Shown here in pieces: positions 1 through 6,208 of a stretch of DNA of 10,705 nt. This DNA is from Bacillota bacterium (GTDB lineage Bacteria > Bacillota > Clostridia > Lachnospirales > Cellulosilyticaceae): contig JAEYNQ010000257.1 of the NCBI GenBank assembly GCA_023412455.1, forward strand, positions 1 through 10,705, given 5' to 3'. The notes under the pieces are model-generated. The model was given only the letters and a program-made list of their open reading frames with translations, was not told where the DNA came from and searched no databases. Within the stretch, counting starts at the first letter, position 1. Every line of letters begins with the position of its first letter. Made by a program: the position numbers and the translations under genes.

Positions 1-66
1 TAGCTCAGCTGGGAGAGCACCTGCCTTACAAGCAGGGGGTCATAGGTTCGAGCCCTATAGCGACCA
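1..66 (+). tRNA. tRNA-Val (anticodon TAC), 5' end cut off by window edge
   Basis: This is a valine tRNA whose first acceptor-stem bases lie outside the window. The D-arm begins at base 1 (TAGCTCAG). The anticodon stem-loop CTGCCTTACAAGCAG carries TAC, and the T-arm has the usual GGTTCGA. The 3' acceptor strand AGCGACC ends at 65 and the discriminator A is at 66. The following bases are TTA, so CCA is not encoded. It is the first visible gene of a tRNA cluster read in one direction. Confidence 0.95.
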
Positions 67-72
67 TTATAT

Positions 73-157
73 GCCCGAGTGGCGGAACTGGCAGACGCAC
101 AGGACTTAAAATCCTGCGAGCTAACCCCTCGTACCGGTTCGATTCCGGTCTCGGGCA
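73..157 (+). tRNA. tRNA-Leu (anticodon TAA)
   Basis: The 7-bp acceptor stem GCCCGAG/CTCGGGC closes perfectly (73-79 with 150-156), and the discriminator is A157. The anticodon stem CAGGA/TCCTG encloses the loop CTTAAAA, which presents TAA (107-109). The 85-nt length and the extra stem between anticodon arm and T-arm are typical of class II leucine tRNAs. The T-arm contains GGTTCGATTCC. CCA is not encoded (ATAT follows). It lies 6 nt after tRNA-Val, so the two are probably co-transcribed. Confidence 0.97.
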
Positions 158-196
158 TATTTATTTTTATTTAGGGTATAATATCATATATTACAT

Positions 197-270
<74 letters not shown>

Positions 271-280
271 TTTTTATTTG

Positions 281-375
281 AATATGCCGACGTGGCTCAA
301 TGCTTTATAAGAACCGTACGTGGGTTCGCAGGCAGAGGAACTCTGACAATTGAGCTAAAAAGGTAATAAGTTTTA
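281..375 (+). pseudogene. Scrambled tRNA-Thr-like remnant / partial duplication
   Basis: Bases 281-301 repeat exactly the 21 bases at 376-396, which cover the 5' flank, acceptor strand and early D-arm of the intact tRNA-Thr. After 301 the match stops and no 3' acceptor strand follows, so this copy cannot fold as a tRNA. The remaining bases contain a T-arm-like GTGGGTTCG (320-328). They also contain CTCTGACAATTGAGCT (341-356), which matches the reverse complement of the tRNA-Thr D-arm (389-404) at 14 of 16 positions. Two small hairpins are visible: GAACC/GGTTC (311-327) and CAGAG-GAA-CTCTG (333-345). I read this as a rearranged tRNA fragment; a structured leader of the tRNA-Thr transcript is the alternative. 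Confidence 0.6.
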
Positions 376-380
376 AATAT

Positions 381-453
<73 letters not shown>

Positions 454-463
454 TAACAAATAG

Positions 464-492
464 CACTTACCTAGATAGGTAGGTGTTTTTTT
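464..492 (+). terminator. Intrinsic terminator of the tRNA cluster
   Basis: CACTTACCT (464-472) pairs with AGGTAGGTG (477-485) over 9 bp, with one G-U pair and the loop AGAT. Seven T residues follow (486-492). It sits 10 nt after tRNA-Thr, and the csoR promoter starts just after it. Confidence 0.93.
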
Positions 493-494
493 GT

Positions 495-521
495 TTGACA
501 ACATATTTTTTAGGGTATACT
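495..521 (+). promoter_or_regulatory. Promoter of the CsoR-family gene
   Basis: A perfect -35 box TTGACA lies at 495-500 and a -10-like TATACT at 516-521, with a short 15-nt spacer. It stands between the tRNA terminator and the csoR-like start codon. The candidate CsoR operator arms overlap and follow the -10 box. Confidence 0.65.
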
Positions 522-549
522 ATAAAAAAAACATACCCCTACCATGGGG
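512..549. promoter_or_regulatory. Candidate CsoR operator (self-regulation)
   Basis: Two overlapping symmetric patterns are visible. AGGGTAT (512-518) and ATACCCCT (533-540) form an inverted repeat around the -10 region. CCCC-TACCAT-GGGG (536-549) forms a second, G/C-only dyad. CsoR-family operators are known to be G/C-tract dyads with ATACCC and GGGTAT-type half sites, so repression of its own gene is a reasonable inference. In RNA the second dyad would place its GGGG arm directly before the Shine-Dalgarno sequence (551-556). Confidence 0.5.
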
Positions 550-562
550 AGGGAGGATAACG

Positions 563-823
563 ATGAATGTAGAAAAAAAGAAAGCCATGCAGTCTCTTAA
601 AACAGCTAGGGGACAGATTGATGGCATTATTAAAATGATTGAAGATGAACGTTATTGTATAGATATCTCTAATCAAATTATTGCTTCTCAATCCCTACTT
701 AAGAAGGCAAATATCCTTATTTTAGAGCAACACCTGACACATTGCGTAAAGGCAGCCTGTCTTGAAAATAAAGGCGAAGAAAAAATTGCTGAGATTATGA
801 AGACCTTGGAGAAATTATTATAA
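563..823 (+). CDS. csoR: CsoR-family copper-sensing transcriptional repressor
   Basis: This is an 86-residue all-helical DUF156/CsoR-type repressor. Members of the family bind operator DNA as tetramers and release it when Cu(I) binds. The ATG at 563 follows GGGAGG (551-556) with 6-nt spacing; a longer frame from a TTG at 491 would run through the promoter and is rejected. The copper ligands are visible as Cys32, His57 and Cys61. Their spacing (25, then 4) equals that of Cys36-His61-Cys65 in Mycobacterium tuberculosis CsoR. Tyr31 and Glu77 fall at the positions of the second-shell Tyr35 and Glu81. The histidine argues against the persulfide sensor CstR, and there is no RcnR-type N-terminal histidine. 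No copA or copZ lies beside it. The next gene is a Ca2+/Mn2+-type ATPase with its own promoter and riboswitch, so CsoR probably does not control it directly. Confidence 0.88.
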   Translation: MNVEKKKAMQSLKTARGQIDGIIKMIEDERYCIDISNQIIASQSLLKKANILILEQHLTHCVKAACLENKGEEKIAEIMKTLEKLL

Positions 824-896
824 GATAAGAAGAACAGTAAAAACAGGTAATAAGAGAAAGATTTCCATTAAAAGGCTATTATTTTTAATAAAGTAC

Positions 897-923
897 TTTA
901 CAATATTTATTTTTCCCTATAAT
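897..923 (+). promoter_or_regulatory. Promoter of the riboswitch-ATPase transcript
   Basis: TTTACA (897-902) and a perfect TATAAT (918-923) are separated by 15 nt. Transcription would start near 930, shortly before the riboswitch aptamer at 948. No convincing terminator separates it from csoR, so some read-through from csoR is possible. Confidence 0.65.
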
Positions 924-947
924 ATAGAACTACCAATCGAATACTTT

Positions 948-1034
948 TTAAAAGGGAGTAGTAGAAAATATAACATCAACAACGCGATGAATAATCTGGT
1001 GCTATATACCATACTTTGGTTACAAGACTTTTAA
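948..1034 (+). promoter_or_regulatory. Candidate yybP-ykoY (Mn2+) riboswitch aptamer
   Basis: The outer helix P1 pairs TTAAAAG (948-954) with CTTTTAA (1028-1034) over 7 bp. Directly inside it are GGAGTAG (955-961) on the 5' side and ACAAGA (1022-1027) on the 3' side. These match the conserved L1 (GGGGAGUAG) and 3' (CAAGACCUUU) parts of the yybP-ykoY motif as I know it. An inner helix pairs 968-977 with 998-1007 (one mismatch) and encloses a CAAC-containing loop. A small hairpin ACC/GGT (1008-1020) precedes the 3' part. This class binds Mn2+ and commonly stands before metal-exporting P-type ATPases. The G-tract is one base shorter than the usual consensus. Confidence 0.75.
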
Positions 1035-1078
1035 TATTTTTTAAGGATGATTCTTTAAAGAATATTGGAAGTCTTTTT
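1024..1078 (+). terminator. Riboswitch-controlled terminator (expression platform)
   Basis: Bases 1024-1047 pair without interruption with 1052-1075: 24 bp including four G-U pairs, with loop TGAT. The 3' arm ends in a T run (1074-1078). The 5' arm contains 1028-1034, which is also the 3' strand of riboswitch P1. P1 and the terminator therefore exclude each other. Ligand-stabilised P1 should allow read-through into the ATPase gene, making this an ON switch. Confidence 0.85.
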
Positions 1079-1138
1079 ATATTCCCATTTTTAACAATAT
1101 TTGAAAGGGTATATAGGGATTAAATAGGAGGCTAGAAG

Positions 1139-3751
1139 ATGAGTAATTATTTTAATTGGAGTAATGAGAAGTTGTATCAGGAGTTTGATACAAACAAGGA
1201 GGGGCTTACAGAACATCAGCGATCAGAACGCTTAATAAGGTATGGGGAGAACACATTAGTAGAGAAGAAAAAGAAGTCAATTCTACATATTTTTATGGAG
1301 CAATTTTTAGATGTACTAGTAGTAATTCTTATTATAGCAGCTATTATCTCATTACTTGTAGGAAATGGAGAGAGTACGCTAGTTATTTTTGGAGTTATTT
1401 TATTAAATGCCATATTAGGAACCGTTCAGCACTTAAAAGCTCAGCAGTCCTTAGAAAGCCTTAAAACGTTATCAGCTCCTTCTGCAAAAGTTTTACAGCA
1501 AGGGGTAGTAACAGAACTTCCAACGAGTCAAGTAGTAGTAGGAGATATACTTATACTTGAAGCGGGAGACATTGTAGCGGCAGATGGGCGTATTATAGAA
1601 AGTTTTTCACTACAAGTTAATGAGAGCTCTTTAACAGGGGAATCAGAGGGTGTTGAAAAGATAGATCAATTATTACAGAGTGAAGAACTATCTTTAGGTG
1701 ATCAGAAGAATATGGTTTTCTCAGGGAGCTTGGTTACTTACGGTAGGGCTAAAGTGCTTGTTACAGGGACTGGGATGCAAACAGAGTTAGGAAAGATTGC
1801 AAAACTCATGGATGATACCCAAGAAAAAATGACCCCATTACAAGTAAGCCTTAATGAATTTAGCAAAAAATTAGCATGGATTATTTTAAGTATTTGTGTA
1901 GTAGTTTTTTTATTAAGTCTATATAGACAGACACCACTATTAGATTCGTTAATGTTCGCTGTTGCTTTAGCAGTAGCCGCTATTCCTGAAGCATTAAGCT
2001 CTATTGTAACCATTGTCTTAGCATTAGGTACACAACGTATGGTTAAAGAAAATGCTATTATAAAGGAACTAAAAGCCGTAGAAAGCTTAGGGGCTATATC
2101 TATTATTTGCTCAGATAAGACAGGAACTCTTACTCAAAATAAAATGACCGTTAAAAAGCTTTATTATGGGGGAAATGTAAGAACAAGTGGGGCATATAAA
2201 CAAGATAGTAAGTTGGAAGACTATTTAATAAAAGCTTCTGTTCTTTGCAATGATTCCATTACTTTAGAAAATAAAGAGTTAGGTGACCCTACTGAAATAG
2301 CTCTGGTTAATTGGGCAGAGAAGCATGGAGTAGATGAGTTAAAGGTAAGAGAAGAGATTGGTAGAATAGCGGAAATACCCTTTGATTCAGACAGAAAATT
2401 AATGAGTACTTTACACCAAATAGAAGATAAAAGTATCCTTTTTACAAAGGGAGCACCAGATGTACTCCTAGACAAGTTGGCCTTTAATCATACATCAGAA
2501 GGTATTGTGCCTATGGATGAAAAGCAAAAAAAGGAGATACGTCAAATCAATGAGGAATTCTCCAAGACAGGGCTTAGAGTATTAGGTTTTGCTTATAAAG
2601 AATGCCAAGAAGTATGTAAACTACAGAGAGAGGACGAAGAAAATTATACTTTTCTAGGCCTAGTAGCTATGATGGATCCACCTAGAGAGGAATCTGCACA
2701 AGCTGTAGCAGATTGCTTAAAAGCAGGGATTAAGCCTATTATGATTACAGGTGACCATAAAGTTACAGCGGCTAGTATTGCTAAGCAAATAGGAATTTTA
2801 GGTGAGAATGATGAAGCCATTGATGGTTTGCAGCTTAATCAGCTTACTGATGAAGAACTAGATAAAAGGCTTGAAAAAATTGCCGTCTATGCCAGAGTTT
2901 CACCTGAGCATAAGATACGTATCGTTAATAGATGGCAACAAAAAGGACATATAGTAGCCATGACAGGAGATGGTGTAAATGATGCACCGGCTCTTAAAAA
3001 AGCAGATATAGGTATTGCAATGGGTATAACTGGAACACAAGTTTCCAAAGATGCAGCAGCGATGATTTTAACAGATGATAATTTTGCAACGATTATAAAG
3101 GCTGTAGCCAATGGACGTAATGTATATAAGAATATCCAAAATGCTATTCACTTTTTATTATCAGGAAATACAGCAGGGATATTAACAGTACTTTATACCT
3201 CATTATTGGCTTTACCGGTGCCCTTTGCACCTGTACAGTTACTCTTTATTAATCTAGTAACAGATAGTCTACCCGCCATAGCTATTGGAATGGAACAAGG
3301 AACGGATGCTCTTTTAAATCAAAAACCAAGGCAGACTAAAGGAGGCATTCTAAGTAAGGAGCTTCTAAAAAGCATTCTTATAGAAGGAACCCTTCTAGCG
3401 GTTTGTACCCTACTTGCTTTTTACAAAGGTTTAGAGACAGGTAATACTGAAACAGCAAGTACAATGGCTTTCGCAGTTCTTTGCTTAGCCCGACTCTTTC
3501 ACGGTTTTAACTGTAGAGGGAAGGAATCGATTTTCAAATTAGGCTTAATGACAAATACCTTCTCCATTTTAGCCTTTGTAATAGGTGTAGGGCTATTAAA
3601 TGCCTTATTATGGATTCCAGCTTGCCAGTCATTATTTAGCATAGCTCCTTTAACAGGAGAACAGATAGCTACTTTTTATGCACTAGCTTTTATACCTACT
3701 GTTATTATTCAAGCCATGAAGTTCTTTAAAGAAAAGTTCATCTCTAGGTAA
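1139..3751 (+). CDS. P2A-type cation-transporting ATPase (Ca2+/Mn2+ exporter)
   Basis: This 870-residue membrane pump of the SERCA/PMR1 family moves divalent cations out of the cell using ATP. In order it has a cytosolic N-terminal domain, TM1-2 (about 55-98), the actuator domain with TGES (166-169), TM3-4 (about 244-297) with the PEAL motif (283-286), the phosphorylation motif DKTGT (Asp326), the nucleotide-binding KGAP (437-440), TGDH (537-540), the hinge TGDGVNDAP (609-617), and TM5-10 (about 665-860). Cation site II ligands are kept: Glu284, Asn705 and Asp709. The SERCA site I glutamate in TM5 aligns with Gly680, so one ion per cycle is expected, as in PMR1-type pumps. The ATG follows AGGAGG (1126-1131) by 7 nt. 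The candidate yybP-ykoY riboswitch upstream suggests Mn2+ as a physiological substrate; Ca2+ remains possible. The metal-binding CxxC domains of copper ATPases are absent. Confidence 0.93.
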   Translation: MSNYFNWSNEKLYQEFDTNKEGLTEHQRSERLIRYGENTLVEKKKKSILHIFMEQFLDVLVVILIIAAIISLLVGNGESTLVIFGVILLNAILGTVQHLKAQQSLESLKTLSAPSAKVLQQGVVTELPTSQVVVGDILILEAGDIVAADGRIIESFSLQVNESSLTGESEGVEKIDQLLQSEELSLGDQKNMVFSGSLVTYGRAKVLVTGTGMQTELGKIAKLMDDTQEKMTPLQVSLNEFSKKLAWIILSICVVVFLLSLYRQTPLLDSLMFAVALAVAAIPEALSSIVTIVLALGTQRMVKENAIIKELKAVESLGAISIICSDKTGTLTQNKMTVKKLYYGGNVRTSGAYKQDSKLEDYLIKASVLCNDSITLENKELGDPTEIALVNWAEKHGVDELKVREEIGRIAEIPFDSDRKLMSTLHQIEDKSILFTKGAPDVLLDKLAFNHTSEGIVPMDEKQKKEIRQINEEFSKTGLRVLGFAYKECQEVCKLQREDEENYTFLGLVAMMDPPREESAQAVADCLKAGIKPIMITGDHKVTAASIAKQIGILGENDEAIDGLQLNQLTDEELDKRLEKIAVYARVSPEHKIRIVNRWQQKGHIVAMTGDGVNDAPALKKADIGIAMGITGTQVSKDAAAMILTDDNFATIIKAVANGRNVYKNIQNAIHFLLSGNTAGILTVLYTSLLALPVPFAPVQLLFINLVTDSLPAIAIGMEQGTDALLNQKPRQTKGGILSKELLKSILIEGTLLAVCTLLAFYKGLETGNTETASTMAFAVLCLARLFHGFNCRGKESIFKLGLMTNTFSILAFVIGVGLLNALLWIPACQSLFSIAPLTGEQIATFYALAFIPTVIIQAMKFFKEKFISR

Positions 3752-3770
3752 ATAGAAGACCAATAAAGAT

Positions 3771-3870
3771 AAAGAATGACCCGTCCCCAATAAAGAATCC
3801 GTCTCGAAGTACAAAGAATGACCTGTCCCTAATTAAACAAGGTCAATAAGGAATGACCTGTCCCTAATTA
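3771..3870. repeat. Short array of degenerate 21-23-nt repeats (REP-like)
   Basis: Units begin AAAGAATGACC and continue with TGTCCCTAATTA or close variants. Copies start at 3771 (variant ending CCCGTCCCCAAT), 3792 (degenerate), 3813 (full, 23 nt) and 3848 (full, one A-to-G change). The first three are spaced 21 nt apart and the last 35 nt. The 3813 and 3848 copies match at 22 of 23 positions. A hairpin GGTCA/TGACC (3841-3858) straddles the last copy. The array fills the gap between two convergent genes, and the final copy contains the stop codon of the minus-strand gene. I see no ordinary terminator in this gap. Confidence 0.7.
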
Positions 3871-4632
3871 TTTTTCTTTGAAGGGGAGGTCTTGGACGTA
3901 AGTGCCTACCAGTTTTTGGATGCCTCTTGGAATAGCATCTTTTGAATTCTTCCAGGGGGCATCTTGATTTTTGTAATCATATTTATCAATGAACCAGGAT
4001 AAGTCTTCTTCGATACGCTTTAGGTTCTCTTCCATTTTGGAAAAAAGAAGGGGATAGAAGCTTTCTTTTTGGGAAGCATTAAGCTTGGTTTCAGCTAAAG
4101 CCATTAAATCACCAAAGTGAGAAACACAGAAGCCTTTAGAGTCTAAAAAAAGCTGCTTAAAATCTGGCTGATGGCTATAGAGATAAAAAAAGGTATCCAT
4201 ATAGCGATTAAAATTAGAATCAATGCGCTCACAGATATAACAGCTTTTATCTTTTGTTTTAATCCATTGAGACAGTGTCTCTTTTTCTGCTTCTTCATGA
4301 TTTTTTGTTTTTTTAAACATAGAAAAGAAGCTCTTATTAGAAGGAGAGAAGGCATCCATTTTAGCTTTTAATTCTTTTTCTAAAGCTTTATAGTGGGTAT
4401 GAAGCATGAGGGCCGTTCCTAGACGATTTCCGTAGTCATACATTTTTTTATAGTGTTCTTTACAAAAACCTATTTGGTCAGTTTGCTCACGTATATCATC
4501 TTCCATATAAGCACAACCCAATATAAAAGAAAGAGCATCCTGTTCTAGGTTACGGTAAATATAGCAAAAAGGGCATTCGTCCCCAGATTGAAATGCATCG
4601 GTTAAAGGTATTGTATAAATAGTCTCTTTCAT
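3868..4632 (-). CDS. DUF6062 family protein, putative zinc-binding (function unknown)
   Basis: This is a 254-residue soluble protein that I recognise as the clostridial family DUF6062, whose function is unknown to me. It contains two matched metal-binding-like modules. The first is Cys20-x2-Cys23 ... Cys57-x2-His60. The second is Cys131-x2-Cys134 ... Cys169-x2-His172. The spacings between pair members are 34 and 35 residues, and each second half reads GFC-x2-H. A charged linker (about 85-125) joins the modules, which suggests an internal duplication and two structural zinc sites. The start at 4632 is preceded by AGAGGCGG 7 nt upstream. The open frame extends to 4788, but that part reads through the likely promoter and overlaps the divergent gene. 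A -10 box TATAAT (minus strand, 4663-4668) fits this start. The neighbour is a divergent DNA-repair gene; no functional link is evident. Confidence 0.75.
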   Translation of the reverse strand: MKETIYTIPLTDAFQSGDECPFCYIYRNLEQDALSFILGCAYMEDDIREQTDQIGFCKEHYKKMYDYGNRLGTALMLHTHYKALEKELKAKMDAFSPSNKSFFSMFKKTKNHEEAEKETLSQWIKTKDKSCYICERIDSNFNRYMDTFFYLYSHQPDFKQLFLDSKGFCVSHFGDLMALAETKLNASQKESFYPLLFSKMEENLKRIEEDLSWFIDKYDYKNQDAPWKNSKDAIPRGIQKLVGTYVQDLPFKEK

Positions 4633-4662
4633 TTGAAAACCGCCTCTAGTGTTTTTATAATA

Positions 4663-4668
4663 ATTATA
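4663..4668 (-). promoter_or_regulatory. -10 box of the DUF6062 gene
   Basis: On the minus strand the sequence reads TATAAT, 30 nt before the chosen start codon. The expected -35 position (17 nt further upstream) reads TTATGA, a weak match. The call rests mainly on the -10 box and its position. Confidence 0.4.
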
Positions 4669-4761
4669 ACATAGGATAAGGTAATTCATAATAAAAAGAT
4701 GTTTAGTATTCCTTATTGTGGAAATAATACTTAAAGTAATGAAAAAAGAGGGTGTGAGAGT

Positions 4762-5637
4762 ATGAAAAATGTCGTAATGCTTCAACACTTAAATCATTTT
4801 GATATTAAGCAAATATTAGAAAGTGGTCAAGTTTTTCGTTTTGAGGCCATTTCACAAAGTAGCTATTTATTGATTGCTAAGCAAAGACTGATTAAGATTA
4901 CGCAGCAACCGGATAGTAGTAGTGTACTCATACACTATAGTAATGTGAGTGAGGTAGAAGATATATGGAATGATTATTTTGATTTAAACACGGACTATCA
5001 AAAGATCGCTACAGTACTTTCACAGAAGGATGAACACATGCAAAAGGCAGTGGCCTTTGGAAAGGGTATAAGGCTCTTGAGACAGGACCCTTGGGAAATG
5101 CTGATCTCCTTCATTATCTCCCAAAACAAAGCTATCCCTCACATCAAGGCTTGTATTAAGAACCTTACACAACAATTTGGCTTTCCTATTAATGAAGTGG
5201 ATGGAGAAGAGCATTGCTATTTTACATTTCCTACCCCAAAAGAATTAGGAAGAGCAACAGAGGAGACACTAAGAGCTTGTAAAGTAGGCTTTCGTGCGCC
5301 CTATATTATGGATGCTTGCCAAAAGGTACTAAATGGTGATATTTTGCTGAATGCGCTCTATGGATTACCAGTAGAAGAAGCAAAGGCACAACTCATGAAA
5401 ATTAAAGGAGTAGGGCCTAAAGTAGCAGATTGCATTTTACTTTTTGCTTATTCTAAAATGGAACTCTTTCCCACTGATGTTTGGATTAAACGAGTGATGG
5501 AAGGCCTTTACTTTGAGGGGAAGACAGTAACCATTCAAGAGATTCAAAAGTTTGCTCAAAACTACTTTGGAGATTTAAGGGGCTATGCCCAACAATATCT
5601 ATTTTACTATGCACGAGAAAATGCCCTATTTAAGTAA
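4762..5637 (+). CDS. 8-oxoguanine DNA glycosylase / AP lyase, OGG1 family
   Basis: This 291-residue base-excision repair enzyme should remove 8-oxoguanine from DNA and cut the strand by beta-elimination. The OGG1-type N-terminal domain includes SGQVFRFE (21-28), matching the conserved GQ-x-FR motif that helps recognise the damaged base. The helix-hairpin-helix motif LMKIKGVGPKVADCILLF (211-228) holds the Schiff-base lysine, Lys220. The conserved aspartate is Asp239 in FPTDVWIKRV. SFIISQNK (116-123) corresponds to the human OGG1 segment that fills the gap left by the flipped base. There is no C-terminal iron-sulfur cluster of the EndoIII/MutY type. The ATG at 4762 follows a modest GAGGGTG signal; Met6 is a possible alternative start. 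It is divergent from the DUF6062 gene with 129 bp between starts. No terminator is seen downstream. Confidence 0.93.
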   Translation: MKNVVMLQHLNHFDIKQILESGQVFRFEAISQSSYLLIAKQRLIKITQQPDSSSVLIHYSNVSEVEDIWNDYFDLNTDYQKIATVLSQKDEHMQKAVAFGKGIRLLRQDPWEMLISFIISQNKAIPHIKACIKNLTQQFGFPINEVDGEEHCYFTFPTPKELGRATEETLRACKVGFRAPYIMDACQKVLNGDILLNALYGLPVEEAKAQLMKIKGVGPKVADCILLFAYSKMELFPTDVWIKRVMEGLYFEGKTVTIQEIQKFAQNYFGDLRGYAQQYLFYYARENALFK

Positions 5638-5782
5638 AATAAAATATAAGGTAAGACAAGTAATAATGGACAAAAAACAGAGTAAATAAGTAAAAATAAA
5701 AGAGAACAGATAAAAACAAAAGATATATTAAAAAAATGAAAAAAACACGACTAAAAGAGAGAAAATCTGGGCAAAATCACAT
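5638..5782 (+). other. A-rich, purine-biased leader upstream of the groE promoter
   Basis: This 145-bp stretch after the glycosylase gene is strongly biased to A and G on the plus strand, with many runs of AAAA and few C or T bases. I find no open frame with a ribosome binding site and no hairpin terminator. The A-tracts just before the promoter may raise promoter strength or bend the DNA, as UP-like elements do. That role is inferred only from composition. Confidence 0.4.
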
Positions 5783-5811
5783 TTGCATAAATAAAAAAAT
5801 TACCATAATAT
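5783..5811 (+). promoter_or_regulatory. groESL promoter
   Basis: TTGCAT (5783-5788) and TAATAT (5806-5811) are spaced by the ideal 17 nt and lie directly before CIRCE. The arrangement is that of a housekeeping sigma-factor promoter blocked by HrcA. The -10 region is very AT-rich, so a shifted -10 box (TATTAT, 5809-5814) cannot be excluded. Confidence 0.7.
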
Positions 5812-5822
5812 TATAAATATCA

Positions 5823-5849
5823 TTAGCACTCCATAAAGGTGAGTGCTAA
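5823..5849. promoter_or_regulatory. CIRCE operator (HrcA binding site)
   Basis: TTAGCACTC (5823-5831) and GAGTGCTAA (5841-5849) form a perfect 9-bp inverted repeat with a 9-nt spacer, identical to the CIRCE consensus. HrcA is known to bind this site and repress groE until heat or misfolded protein titrates GroEL. hrcA itself is not in the window. Confidence 0.98.
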
Positions 5850-5889
5850 CAAAATAAAATCAAATTAGAATAAAGGGAGGTCTTTCTTT

Positions 5890-6174
5890 ATGAACTTAAA
5901 ACCATTAGGTGATAGAGTTGTTATTCAACATCTTGAAGCAGAGGAAAAAACAAAATCAGGTATTATCTTAACAGGTGCAGCAAAAGAGAAACCACAAGAA
6001 GCAGTTGTTGTAGCAGTAGGACCTGGTGGCATCGTAGATGGTGAAAAAGTCGAAATGCAAGTTAAGGAAGGCGACAAAGTTATCTATTCTAAATATGCAG
6101 GGACAGAAGTTACTATAGATAAAAAAGAATATGTTATCGTTAAACAAGGCGATATCTTAGCAATTGTAGAATAA
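5890..6174 (+). CDS. groES: Co-chaperonin GroES (Hsp10)
   Basis: This 94-residue protein forms the heptameric lid that closes the GroEL folding chamber. The N-terminal LKPLGDRVVI signature (3-12) is clear. The mobile loop (about 17-36) carries the Ile25-Ile26-Leu27 tripeptide that docks onto GroEL. VGPGG (43-47) begins the roof hairpin, and the C-terminus QGDILAIVE is typical. Length is normal for the family. The ATG follows GGGAGG (5875-5880) with 9-nt spacing. It is the first gene of the groESL operon, 34 bp before groEL, under CIRCE control. Confidence 0.99.
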   Translation: MNLKPLGDRVVIQHLEAEEKTKSGIILTGAAKEKPQEAVVVAVGPGGIVDGEKVEMQVKEGDKVIYSKYAGTEVTIDKKEYVIVKQGDILAIVE

Positions 6175-6208
6175 TAATACTTTAAACACAAATAGGGAGG
6201 TTATAACA

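Noticed and set aside
302..375. T-box leader or another riboswitch before tRNA-Thr
   Set aside because: No T-box sequence, specifier loop or antiterminator is visible, and it precedes a tRNA gene rather than an aminoacyl-tRNA synthetase gene.
491..562. N-terminal extension of the CsoR gene from a TTG at 491
   Set aside because: It would translate the promoter and operator, lacks a ribosome binding site, and the ATG at 563 has an excellent one and gives the normal family length.
867..889. Terminator after csoR (ATTAAAA/TTTTAAT)
   Set aside because: The stem is 7 bp of A-T only and is followed by AAAG rather than a T run.
948..1078. NiCo (czcD-type) riboswitch
   Set aside because: The conserved G-rich internal-loop pattern of that class is not present, while the yybP-ykoY features flank the P1 helix on both sides.
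1216..3111. Minus-strand frames inside the ATPase gene
   Set aside because: The plus-strand gene has every P-type ATPase motif in order; the antisense frames have no recognisable domain or ribosome binding site.
3771..3870. CRISPR array
   Set aside because: Units are adjacent or nearly so, with no uniform unique spacers, only three to four degenerate copies and no cas genes.
4143..4371. Short frames on both strands inside the DUF6062 gene (4143-4355, 4171-4371)
   Set aside because: Lys- or Phe/Ile-rich shadows of the real coding frame, without start signals.
4633..4788. N-terminal extension of the DUF6062 gene on the minus strand
   Set aside because: It overlaps the start of the divergent glycosylase gene and covers the likely -10 box; the ATG at 4632 has a ribosome binding site and starts the conserved region.
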